Positions 11,700 to 26,400 of a DNA stretch of 64,000 nt are shown here, in pieces. This stretch comes from Coptis chinensis. Lineage: Eukaryota > Streptophyta > Magnoliopsida > Ranunculales > Ranunculaceae. Numbering within the stretch: position 1 is the stretch's first letter; every line of letters begins with the position of its first letter. A model generated the notes under the pieces. The model was given only the letters and a program-made list of their open reading frames with translations. It was not told the origin of the DNA and made no database searches. The translations under genes were made by a program, and so were the position numbers. The DNA is taken from positions 36,987,001 to 37,051,000 of the forward strand of contig CM027378.1 of NCBI GenBank assembly GCA_015680905.1, read 5' to 3'.

Positions 11700-13086
11700 G
11701 ATCATAACTGGTATTCCGTGCTTACCCGAATAGTGTGGGACTGGAAGTATGGTCGTAACTTCTCTGCTGCAAAAACAAGGGCTAAAACGACTATTTCAAG
11801 TTTAGGATATCTTGTTTCTGCAGGGAGGAGCGTTCGGCTCAAGAAATAAATAGGTTTTTCAACCTTCTTTTTGTCCACAGGTATCAATACATAAGTGATA
11901 CCGTAATCAGATGAACAGAGATAAATACCCAAAACTTCTCCCTCAACTGGTTTGGAAAGGATTGGTGATGCCTCCAAGTACGTTTTGAGCTGATCGAATG
12001 TTTTTTGGCATTCTTCTGTCCATAAAAATGAGGTATTCTTCCGCAGTAACTTAAACAGAGGTTTGAACTTATCTGAACTCTTAGAGATGAACCTATTCAT
12101 TGCTGCTAGCCTGCTTGTGACTTTTTGAACCTCTTTCATGTTTTTAGGTGAAGGCATCTCTATGAGCGCTTAGATCTGATCTGGGTTTGCCTCGATTCCT
12201 CGCTTAGTAAACAGATACCCTAAAAACTTCCCTGATAAGACAGTGAAAGCACATTTCGCAAGGTTGAGTTTCGTGTGATACCCTCGGAGAATGTCAAATG
12301 CACGTTTCAAGTGGGAGAGATGATCTCCCCGCTTCAAGCTCTTGAATTGATCAAAAGATCGGCTACATACACCTCCACAATGTCACCTAACAATCTTTCA
12401 AACATTTTGTTCACCAAACGCTGGTACGTGGCCCCTGTATTTTTCAGTCCGAACGGCATGACCTGATAACAATACATCCCATCCTCGGTTGTAAAACTTG
12501 CATGCTTGTGGTCTTCCTCATGCAATGGGATCTGGTTGTAGCCAAATGATCTATCTGTGAAAGATAACAGTTCATGTCCAGCCACTGTATCTACTAATTT
12601 GTCAATCCGGGGTAGAGGGTAACTGTCTTTTGAACATGCGCGGTTTAGATCCGTGAAGTCAATACATATTCTCTATGACCCATTCTTCTTACGTACTGGG
12701 ACAATATTAGAAATAGAGGTAGGGAAATTGATCTCCCTGACAAAGTTAGCTGCCTTTCGTTTTTCAAATTTGGCTTTTACTGCTTTGGATCTGTCAGCAC
12801 CTATCTTTCTGGGTTTCTATTTGACCACTACTACATCACTGCAGCCATTAAGCCAGTGATATGCCACATGGGCAATCCCTGGCATTTCTTTGAACGACCA
12901 AGCAAACACGTCTTTGTGTTCTCGTATGAAGTGTAATAAAGTCTGACGCTCTTCAGAACTTAACAAGGTGCCGATGAAAGTGGCTTTTGACGAGCTACCT
13001 CCCACAATTTCCACTTCTTCTAACGGCTCTAGTGAGGGGGGACCCTCCTTCTCTTTTAGGACCAAGTCCGGAAAAGGGGGATCCAA
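11700..13086 (-). pseudogene. Reverse transcriptase and RNase H of Tat pol
   Basis: From upstream to downstream on the minus strand: the pre-RT segment HFIREHKDVFAWSFKEMPGI, the RT palm pieces GHELLSFTDRSFGYNQIPLH and YQVMPFGLKNTGATYQRLVN with VEVYVADLLI at the active-site position, then the connection (PSPKNMKEVQKVTSRLAAMN) and RNase H (LGIYLCSSDYGITYVLIPVD). The frame is broken in several places; the copy is a fossil. Confidence 0.88.
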
Positions 13087-13211
13087 CTGTATTATTTAGT
13101 GGGTTGCCCTACCTCTACTGGTTCAAAAGGGAGTGGGGACTGCTTCGTTACCAGTGCGTAGCATGCTTTGGTAGCCACCTTATCCCCTCTGATTGTCTCA
13201 ATTGTCTCGTT

Positions 13212-13754
13212 CTATGGGAACTTCATACATTGGTGATATGTGCTGGGAACATCTCGGAGTCTGTGCAGCCAGGCCCTGCCCAAGATCATGTGATAGGGTG
13301 TGTTAGCTTTTACCACAACAAAATTTATGATAAGAGTTATCGGACCAGTAGCAACGGGTAGTTGGATCTCCCCAACTATTAGAGCTTTGTCCCCGCTGAA
13401 TCCATATAGGTTGGAGTTGGTGGCGATCATCTTAGAATCAGGAATCTGCAGATTTTTGAATGCGTTATAGTATAACACATCTGCTAAGCTGTCTGGATCA
13501 ACCAATATGCGATGCAAATCATAACCTCCAAAAAGAAGTGTCAGAACAAGTGCATCCTCATGTGGACTCTGGATGCTACGATAGTCAGCCTCAGTGAAAA
13601 GGATAAGCAGATCTTTGTGGGGTACCGTGTTGACCTGTGCGCCCATAGACAGTTCGTTATTTATGATCCTCATTTGCTTGGCGATGCACATCTGATATCG
13701 CACACCCTTTTCAGTGATCTGCCCACTTCGTTTGCTTGCCTTTTCGGAAATCAT
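13212..13754 (-). pseudogene. Aspartic protease region of Tat pol
   Basis: LVLTLLFGGYDLHRILVDPD and SLADVLYYNAFKNL match the retropepsin region of Tat elements, where the catalytic motif is normally D-x-G/D-S and is followed by an I/LILGR-type segment, here YHMILGRAWLHRL. The protease cleaves the gag-pol polyprotein. It lies between gag and RT. Broken fossil. Confidence 0.75.
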
Positions 13755-13826
13755 ATTTATCTGGAGGTGGCCATTGAGCGGTCCAATTCCTGGGGGATCC
13801 TGAACTGACGTGCTGGTCTCCTCAGG

Positions 13827-15534
13827 CTATACTGCGCTCGCCTGTTCGTGTGCTACAAACTGCTTCAAATACCCCCTTTCAATCAGATCCTGTAGTTTAT
13901 TTTTCAAAGTCCTATAGGCTCTGGTGTTGTGACCCTTACTCTTATGGAACTTGCAGTAGGTCCTTTGGTCTCTGGTACCCAGGGAGCCTAACTTAAGCAG
14001 ACCTGGCCATTTGAGGTAACTCTGATTCTTGATAGAGTCCAGAACCTCATCTGCCATTTTGTTCAAAGGGGCGAAGTTTCTATCCATCAAGGGAAGAGCT
14101 TCTTCAGCTCCTTCCACACGTGGCTTCTTTTATAGTTTTCCATCTGCACTACTGGTAACATTCTGGTATTGTCCTCTAGGAATCCATCCATTTGATGGGG
14201 ATTCAGCCCTTTGCCGGCCACGATGACGGTCTCTTTTCGGTTTTTGAGGGGAAGAGTTCCCTTCTTGAAGGGCCACAGGAGCTGTCCGACTAGCCTTTTT
14301 TGCTTCCTGACGTCTATTCAAGACATCCTCTTCCCACCCCGCATGAGTCTCAACCCTGTCTAGGAGTTCCTCTAAATCACGGGGTGGTTTCCTGGAGAGG
14401 GATCCGAATAAGTTGTTGTTTTCATCCAACCCTTGTTTGAAAGCTATTATGGCAGTCTGTTCGTCGCAAGACTCTATCTGGATTGAAATTTCTATGAATC
14501 GTTGCATGTAGGACCCTCAATGCTTCTCCATCCTTTTTCTTGATATTGAACAATGCATCGATCCGCTTTGGTTGGTGTTTGTTGCATGAGTACCTGTCTA
14601 TGAAGGTCCTAAACATTTCTTCTGAGGACCTGATCTGCCGCTCAGGTAACATTTGGTACCACTGGAGCGTAGATCCAAACAGGAAAGCTTTAAGCTCTTG
14701 ACACATGACCTGGTCATACCTTTCATATTGTCCCATAGTTGCTCGATATCAGAACACGTGATCCACCGGATCTGACTTGCCATTGAAGACACTAAACTTC
14801 AATTGCCGATAACCGCGGGGGTAAAGCTTTCTCATTATTCGAGATGTGGAAGGAGATCTGCCTACCCCCATTATGGCGGATTGAAGAAGGGAATCTTGCA
14901 TTTTTCTCCCCTTACCTGTCATCCGATGCATCTAACGGATCAGGTCATTATTCTCAGTTTCCCATGCAATTTCTTTGGTAGAATGCTTCTTGGTCTGAGC
15001 TATTTTCCTATGTTGAGGGCCGACGACATGATCCTGGTCAGTTGACACTGGTTCGGATGTTGTATCCGAGTCCTCATCTGAGTTGCTATATTCGAACTCA
15101 GATGTCTCGCGTCGAGCTACACCCCCATGCCTTGGGTTCCTTGCAAGACCACCTTCTGGAAGGTCGTCATTATCGAGATCGATGAGTGGCTCCTCCCTGT
15201 GTCAAATTGATACAAATGCCTCAGTAGCTATACTTCTCGTTCAAGATTGCTTCTTTGATGTTCCAGAGCCTGTACTACCTAGCTTGCCTGAACAGACTCT
15301 AGATTGGTGAGGAGAGCATTCTCACCATCTTGAAGCTCCTCTTGAACGTTATTCCTAGGGCCTGCGTCGGGAGCTACTGGCCTGTCGGTGCTGGTCATAG
15401 GTCTTTAGAGGGGGTTACTCAAATCGTGGTGACGACATTCATTCTCCCCCCCCCCGGGTATCTTGTGCTTTTCTTCTCTCACAACAATACTACGCGTGGT
15501 TGCTCCACCCTTTGTTTTCTTTGATCCTGCCATC
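13827..15534 (-). pseudogene. gag of the Tat element
   Basis: Minus-strand translation shows the retrotransposon gag fold: YPRGYRQLKFSVFNGKSDPV, then FLFGSTLQWYQMLPERQIRS and EMFRTFIDRYSCNKHQPKRI, with an Arg-rich segment (KPKRDRHRGRQRAESPSNGW) and a zinc-knuckle-like end (YCKFHKSKGHNTRAYRTLKN). A likely start MAGSKKTKGGATTR lies near 15534, about 60 bp inside the primer-binding site. Gag forms the particle. It is broken. Confidence 0.82.
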
Positions 15535-15594
15535 ACAATGATAAGAATGTTTAAACTAAATCATTCATTTGGAATGAATGTTTACCAGCTTTCG

Positions 15595-15612
15595 TCCCCA
15601 CAGACGGCGCCA
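15595..15612 (-). other. Primer-binding site of the Tat element
   Basis: On the minus strand the bases just inside the LTR read TGGCGCCGTCTGTGGGGAC, the tRNA primer site typical of Tat/Ogre-type elements. It is separated from the LTR end (15619) by a few AT bases. It fixes the element's orientation. Confidence 0.88.
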
Positions 15613-15618
15613 AAATAT

Positions 15619-16301
15619 GTAGGGGAGTTTTCGAGTATCCCCTAATCTTCCTCTGTACCTTGTGATCTAGAAGCTTTTACTGAGTAGAGAAGAGATGAGA
15701 TGATTGTGAGTTTAGGGTTAAACTGCCTGGCGGGTGCCTACGTATCTCCTTGTTTATTTAGAAGAATCAAACCCTATCTTGCGTAGTTCCTAAGAGCGAA
15801 TCCCTCTAGTTTATATAGGAAGAGCTACGAGAGTCCTAGGTTTAGGACTGTCCTCACCACTTGTGAGTTCCCTTCCATCTTTGGACTCTGCCTTCCTATT
15901 AGGATTCCTCTCCTTATGGAAGTCTGAATCTAGACCATATCTTATGAGAGGTAAGTTTCCTTATTGATCATAATGTCCCATCGTGTATGAGAAGATTATA
16001 TCTAAAAGGTAACTCCTAAGATATGTCATCACGATTCCTTCCTTATCATCAGAGATCATCATCTTCAGTTTCCTTCTGTTCAGGAATTGTCTATATCAGT
16101 TCCTAACAACTTGGAGAGTTGTCATACTTAGAGGCGGTCAGCCACATGCCTAGCACATGTCCACTAAACACTCGTGCTAAGCACAAGATCACTTATTCAC
16201 AGAACTGATCCGATGATCCTCGTCTAATTCTGGACATCTATAGTCTTAGGTTATTTCCCATACACGTGTCATCTGTTCAATGATGGGAAATCCCCCTTAC
16301 A
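15619..16301 (-). repeat. 5' LTR of the Tat element (683 bp)
   Basis: On the plus strand the LTR reads TGTAGGGGAG to CCCCCTTACA, a TG...CA terminus with TGTAGGGG/CCCCTTACA imperfect inverted ends. On the minus strand TATATAAA near 15812-15820 is a plausible TATA box. It ends beside unrelated sequence at 16302. The 3' LTR lies beyond the left edge. Confidence 0.85.
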
Positions 16302-16348
16302 ATATGCATGTATTTTATTTTTGTTTTGTTATATATTTTATTGTTATA
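16302..16348 (+). other. Intron end upstream of an orphan 3' exon
   Basis: A T-rich stretch ending TATTGTTATAG precedes an open frame and fits a plant splice acceptor. The Tat element interrupts this intron, so the rest of the gene would be left of the window. Confidence 0.4.
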
Positions 16349-16847
16349 GGGTAATGTGCCTGTGGAGTCAACTGAAGCAATGGAGTCAGTAGCAACACCA
16401 ACAACACCAATGGAGTCAGTAGCAACACCAATGGAGGCAATAGCAACACCAATAGAGTCACAACCAAGACAATAAAAAAGAAGACACTCAACACCAAGGG
16501 AGGCAGTAGCAACACCAACAACACTAATGGAGTCAGTAGCAACACCAATGGAGTCACAACCAAGGCAATCAAGAAGAAGGCACTCAACACCAAGGGAGGC
16601 AGTACCAAGCAGGGAGGCAACACTAAGGGAAAAACCACCTACAAGAGCATCAAGTTCTGCAATGGAGTCACCTCCATCAGTGCCAAGGGAAAAACCACCT
16701 ACAAGGGCATCAAGTTATGCAAAATCAGTTGTTGTCACTCCAAATCCACCACCTCCATTAGTGCCAAAAAGAAAAAGGGAAAAACCACCTCCAAGGCCAA
16801 GGGCATCAAGTTTTGCAAAATCAGCTCAAAGGAAACCATGGAAGTAA
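16349..16847 (+). pseudogene. Orphan 3' exon, Pro/Ser/Arg-rich tail of an unidentified gene
   Basis: From about 16349 the frame reads GNVPVESTEAMESVATPTTP and continues with repeats of MESVATPMES, SQPRQ(S)RRRHSTPREAV and REKPPTRASS to the stop at 16845-16847 after FAKSAQRKPWK. One in-frame TAA (16473-16475) lies in the first repeat copy, where the second copy has a Ser codon, so the exon is probably dead or the true start is the Met at 16527. Basic, low-complexity C-terminal tails like this end some plant transposase-derived genes, but I cannot name the gene. 5'-truncated by the Tat element. Confidence 0.5.
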
Positions 16848-17198
16848 ATGGTTTGTGTTTAGTATGTTTGGATTTTGGATGTTTAAGTTTTTTGGATTGG
16901 AATATGGGCCAAGACATTATGTGGGCTATGGGCTATGTTTTATTTAGATTGGATTAGTTTTTTGGATTTGGTGGAATTATGCAAGGAATGTATTAACTTT
17001 GTAACTTTTTTTTGGTGTGGTAAGTCTGCAACAAATTTAATGAAGGATTGAAATGTAAGACTAGACTAGACTCTGACTTCGAATCAATGAATCAATTTTG
17101 ATTTAATGACTTGTAATTCGTGTTGCTTTGTAAATTGTTGCATTAGGTAGAATTGGTTGGAATGTTAAATACAGGTACCATATTTAAGCACACATTAA
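16848..17198 (+). other. Probable 3' untranslated region and flank of the orphan exon
   Basis: GT- and T-rich sequence without ORFs (TTTGGATTTTGGATG, ATGGGCTATGTTTT) follows the stop codon, as in plant 3' UTRs. No poly(A) signal stands out. Confidence 0.35.
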
Positions 17199-17406
17199 AC
17201 GAAAACACCATTTTTTATTTTTGTATTTGCTAACTGGGTGTCTGGGCCAGCTTGCGCACACCTCGACTAATCTCGAAGCCTTGGTTAGAAATTTGATCGG
17301 GTGCTGCCTCACCAGTGGCCTTGAGAGGAATCGAAGTGGTGACCATTAGGGAGCAAACCCAAGGCCGGACCAGTTGTGCTACCCCTCAAGGTTTACGAAA
17401 ACACCA
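17199..17406 (-). mobile_element. tRNA-derived SINE with 12-bp target-site duplication
   Basis: On the minus strand the body (17394 to 17211) starts AAACCTTGAGGGGTAGCACAA. It has a Pol III A box TAGCACAACTGG and a B box ACTTCGATTCC whose start lies 44 bp downstream of the A-box start, a tRNA-like spacing. It continues through GTCGAGGTGTGCGCAAGCTG and ends in an A-rich tail (T-rich on the plus strand, 17211-17225). ACGAAAACACCA flanks it at 17199-17210 and 17395-17406 with no mismatch. The 3' body GAGGTG(C/T)GCGCAAGCTGGCC is a module shared by common plant SINEs. The exact duplications suggest a fairly recent insertion. Confidence 0.88.
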
Positions 17407-21612
<4,206 letters not shown>

Positions 21613-23115
21613 TTAGGGTTGTTTGTTTTTCTGAGCCTCTGAATTTTGAATGTTGAATGCTGAATGATCCACTTTCTGAATGTTGAACTCAGAAAAACAT
21701 GTTTATTTTTTGTCAGAATGACCTGACTCTGAATGTTGAAATATAAATCATTTAGGCATTTTTACCCTTGCAATTTATTTTGAACACTAACTTGATTACT
21801 TGTAAAACAAAAGAGTTAAAAATAAAAAATACATAGAAGCATAGACGAATGCAGTTTTGAATAAAAACAAATATTTGCATAGTCTACTCACTAATTAAGA
21901 AGAAACTCATGGTGAAACATTCTGTGCAATTTCATATCCTAAATGGGAACTGAGTAAGTGCACTTATTGTGGGTACATAGATAAATAACTATGTAAATGA
22001 GGACAAAATTATATTATCTCCAACTGCTAATGGTGAGCTCTGTGCAAAGTTTGCAGACGATGCTTTAGGAACACCAAGAGCACAGGTAAAATGGTACAAC
22101 ATGGTTTGGGGTCAATTGGATGTGCCAAAGCACTCTGTTGCCTCATGAGTCATGACAACTCTTCTCAGTTAGTTTACCAAACTGTCAGAGATGTCTACTA
22201 GGTGAACCGAAGAAATATATGCAACAGAAACTAGTTATAGTCAAAAGTTTTCGTAAGCAAAAGTCATTAATTAGGCAAAAGTCATTAAGACAAAATATAC
22301 AATATGCTCGTAGCGTGTTTGTAATTTACACAAGCTAGAGACTGAATGTCTCTTGCAAAAGTCGATCGAGAGTAAAATAAAATCATCACCTGAACCATGA
22401 AGCCTGAACTACATCATTGCATCAGAATGCACACAGGGCAACAATAGTGAACTACAAAATACATGTTTAGTGATAACTTAGAAGGCATGCCAAAGGCCCA
22501 AAGCCATTCCATTAAACCACAACTCGCGCACAAGACGACTGGCATGTATCTCCCTCTCTAACCAACAGCTGAAGGGACCCCTTATTCAATATTTCTTAAT
22601 TCTTAATATTTTCGTGAGTTGATCTAGAGTTCTAGACACTCAACTCCAACACGTCTTTGCGTGAAAACAGATAAACAAATCTGAGCGAAATTTGACTAGA
22701 ACTGAGTCGCCATTGATAGTAATTTATTCAGAAAAAGCTACTCGCACCCATGACCCATCCCAATGCTATTCCGAGAGACCTTAACACACTAATTAGACAA
22801 AAGTGGTGTCACGAAAAAACAAACAAACAAGATGTCTTGAATTTGTGCTTTACCAGAGACTCAATGCTTCTTACAAAAATGAGTTATCGTTATGGAAGGG
22901 TTATCAAGTTATGGAAAGGTAGATGTGGAAACCTAACTTGAGCGGCTCTTTATTCAGCGTTCAGTGAGAAAAGAAACGCGGAGTGCTGAATTCGGTTTGG
23001 TACCTTTGAATGCTGAAGACCCCAACAAAAACAAAGAACTTATCTTTGGTGAATGCTGAAAACTTAGTTTTAAGCGGTGCTGAATGCTTAAAATAAAAAA
23101 AATAAACAACCCATT
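21613..23115. mobile_element. Possible non-autonomous DNA element with GGGTTGTTT ends
   Basis: GGGTTGTTTGTTTTT at 21617-21631 is mirrored near 23095-23112 by the complement of GGGTTGTTTATTTTT (15 bases, one mismatch). Both sides carry TGAATGCTGAA-type subterminal motifs pointing inward. Ends of this type occur in hAT-like plant MITEs. No convincing 8-bp target duplication was found, so the two ends could belong to separate decayed MITEs. The 1.5 kb between them holds only a 63-codon ORF (22750-22941) without a recognised domain. Confidence 0.3.
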
Positions 23116-23364
23116 TGTGTTCCACGTGGATCGGTGTTTTAGGATGTATGAACAATGTCTTCCACCAATTTCGGCAAATTGTCATTACTATCTGGAGCAG
23201 CGAGCAAAGTAATTGAATTAACTTAAGATAAAAATTTATCTACTAATATGTGGCCAAACTCAATAAGTTTGGGAAGAAAAAGAAAAAAAGAAAAAGAAAG
23301 TGTCGGTCAACTGTTGAAAGTAGCTACGAGGTCGACCGACAACGTAGTCCTGGAAATACGATAT

Positions 23365-23485
23365 CTTATTATTATTATAATAATAATATTTCAAATACGA
23401 GTAAACCTATATAAATGAATAGCCGAAACAGACCTTCTGTTTTCTCTCTTCCGTTTTCATTCTAAACCAAAAAAAAAAAAAAAAA
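23365..23485 (+). promoter_or_regulatory. Core promoter and 5' UTR of the PHD/acetyltransferase gene
   Basis: TATATAAA at 23408-23415 lies about 30 bp before a pyrimidine-rich patch (TTTTCTCTCTTCCG, 23440-23453), the usual TATA-to-start spacing of plant genes. A perfect palindrome of TTATTATTATTA and TAATAATAATAA lies at about 23368-23390. The 5' UTR ends in 18 A residues directly before the ATG at 23486. Confidence 0.6.
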
Positions 23486-26400
23486 ATGAATGAGAAGAAG
23501 CTGTTACTCCATCAAAGGGTTGAGGTACCTCTCTAGGAAAAATCAAATCTTTGTTATATACTAAGTTTTTGTAATCAATGTTCATACGATTTGTCTCGTT
23601 GGGTTCTCTTTTGTGTAAAGACATGATTTTTTTTTTCTGGGTTTGGCGTGGTTTATATAAAATCGTGCATAATGTGTGGTGTATTTTTCCATCTCTAGTA
23701 TATACTAGTTTAAATGGAGCTGACGTTTGTTTGATTTTGTTTTTCACCTTTTCTCTTTTTGTTTCTTTGTAATGGGTAGAATTCGTATTTATTATTATTA
23801 TTTATTTATTTGTTCGTTTTGCTAGTCATTTTCCTGTGTTTATTTATTTTTCTCGATTTTAATGGAAACAGTTAAGTGGAAATTATATTTGTTTAAAATT
23901 GAAAAACAGTTTGTAGTCTTGTTGAGCTGACAATGGACTGCCATATGTTAGGTGAGACAGTTTGAGGAAGGACTTCGAGGTTCATGGCATGCAGGAGAAG
24001 TAGTTGGCACCTCAGACTTCTGTCGCTCTGTTAAGTATGATGAACTTCTGAGTGAGGCTGACAATTCAAAGCTTGTGGAGGAGATACCCGTTTCAAAGGC
24101 AGTGGAAGGTCTTTGTCAGCGTCGTCGTGTCTTGCCAATCTATCGTGGATGTATACGCCCTTTTCGACCTGATCCGCCTACTGACGGTTGCAAACCCAAG
24201 TTGAGTTATGGCCTCTGCATTGACGCTTTCTATGAAGATGCATGGTGGGAAGGCGTACTGTTTGACCAGGACGAATGTTTGGATTTGGATAAGTTGTCTG
24301 TGTTTTTTCCTGATGAGGGTGATGAGCGTAAGTTCAGTGTCAACGATTTACGTGTTAGCCGTGATTGGGATGAGCACTTGGGTGTTTGGAAAGATCGGGG
24401 TACTTGGATCATGACGGAACTGGCCAAGGAATTTGAGCGGAATGATGGGATTTTATCTGTCTTTGTCAAGAAGGTTTGGTTACATCTGAGAGAAAATGTT
24501 GGATTTAAGAAAATGATTTCAGAGTGGACATGTGGTGGTCGCGATATGTGGAGCCTCTACTTTGCAGAGGTCATCGCTGAAATGGCAGTTGAATCGAGTA
24601 AACCATGGACCCATCCTCCCAATATACTAAGAACGAGAGGAAGCAAACAAAAGAGTTCTGCACATGTTGATCTAGACTTGCATACCAAGATCGTTAATCA
24701 TTCTAACATACCATTTCGTGCATCTGGAAAGAATGAGGGGCCAACTAACTCTAGGAAGGTTGGTTTAGACTTGCAGTTTGTTTCCGAAATCATTAATCCT
24801 CCTAGCATACCGTTTGATACGTCCAGAAAGGGAGGGACACTGAAGAACTCTCGGCAGGTTGTTTTAGGCTTGCGGGCACCACTCAATATCGTCAATTCTC
24901 CTGCCATGCCAGCTGGTACAGTAAGAAAGAGAGGCAGGCCAAGGAAATCTATGCAGGATGATTTAGACTTGCAGTTGCATCACAAGATCATTAATCCTTA
25001 TATACCATCTGATACGTCAAGAAAGAGAGGGAGGCCAAAGAAATATAGTAAGGTTAATTTAGACTTACAGGTGCATTCCATTAATCCTTTTTACATACCA
25101 TCTGGTACATCAAGGAAGAGAGGGAGGCCAAGGAAATTCAGGCAGGATGACTTAGACTTGCAGATGCATCCCAAGATTATGAAAAGAGCTAAGAATAGTA
25201 GCTTCCGATTTGGTGTATATGCTGCTGCTTTACCCTATCAAAAGAAGCTGTTACGTCAAAACAAAATGAAATTGGAGAACCCAGGATCTAGATTAACTGG
25301 AAAACATAAGGATAAAAACTCAAATGCTGTAAAGGGACTGACAAATGACTTTTTACAAGTGACTAAGGAAGGTATTTGCAGTGGCTCTTCTTGTTGTTTT
25401 CTTCAAAGTGAAAAAAGGATGTCTCGCGTTAAACATAAGAATAATAGACAGTCAGTGAAGAAATATTTGGAAATAAAGAAATCACAAGAACATACAAAAT
25501 TTGTTACCCATCGTCGTCCATCTCCACCTTTCTCCAGTTTGAAACGCGATACTAGTCCGAAAGACAAGCTGTCTCGTCCTCGGAATCGAAGGAGGAGGAT
25601 GTCCAGTGATCAAAGTGACACAATATGCAGTGTTTGCCAGTATGGGGGAAAGCTCATTATCTGTGATTACTGTCCATCGAGCTATCATTTGAGTTGCGTG
25701 GACCTTAAGGTTTACCCTTCTGTTGCTGTAATTGTTATTATATATTTATATAATACCTGCTAGAGTACTAGGCCAGTGGCCTACTATAGCAGTCTCTTGG
25801 GAATATTATGGTGAACCAAAGTTAAGGGGTCCATAAATACTGAATAGAAACTAGGCGTGTCTGGGGTGACTCCATCGAGTTGATGACAATAACGTATCTT
25901 AATCTTTATTTTGGATTATTTCATCGAGGAACCGTTGGATCTTGCTTTTTGTGTCTCAAAGTTTTGAAATTATAGCTTTAGTTGGTAGTATCCTAACAAT
26001 TTTTCTGTATTTTGACTTTTTAGGATGTTCCTGATGGAAAATGGTTTTGTCCATCTTGTCAATGTGGCATATGTGCCATGAGGGATTCTGACAGTGATCT
26101 ACGACCTCTCACTTCCATTTGTTATCAATGCTCACGTCAATGTATGGTTTGTTTAACATACTCATACTAGTGATGCCAATTTGATTTTAGTAATTTTTGT
26201 AGATTTTCTTTGCAGATCATATGGATTGTTTGAGTAAATTGGGATTGGCAAGTGCAGGCTCTACTGGGCAAGGGAAGTTTTGCAGTCAGAAGTGTTTTCG
26301 GGTACTTTCTTTGTACTAATCTCATGTTGTAGCTTTTTCAGGTGCTTCCGTGCTTCCTTTCTACTATTCTTTTTATCACGTTTCACTCAAACTGGATTCA

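Larger units (their letters stand above)
7881..16301 (-). mobile_element. Tat-type Ty3/gypsy LTR retrotransposon, 5' LTR to antisense-ORF region
   Basis: Read on the minus strand, the order is 5' LTR, primer-binding site, gag, protease, reverse transcriptase, RNase H, a second RNase H, integrase, then a non-coding repeat zone and an ORF in the opposite sense. The dual RNase H and the TGGCGCCGTCTGTGGGGAC primer site mark the Tat lineage. The 3' LTR is not in the window because an Athila element interrupts the copy at 7881. The element is a fossil with roughly ten or more breaks in gag-pol. One LTR only, so no age estimate. Confidence 0.9.

Noticed and set aside
16315-16638. Hydrophobic Leu/Val-rich minus-strand ORF resembling membrane segments
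   Set aside because: Antisense of the ACACCAATGGAGTCA repeats in the orphan exon; the apparent hydrophobicity is a repeat artefact.
17370-17394. Possible tRNA gene on the minus strand
   Set aside because: A and B boxes are present, but no cloverleaf forms and the flanking duplications and tail show it is a SINE.
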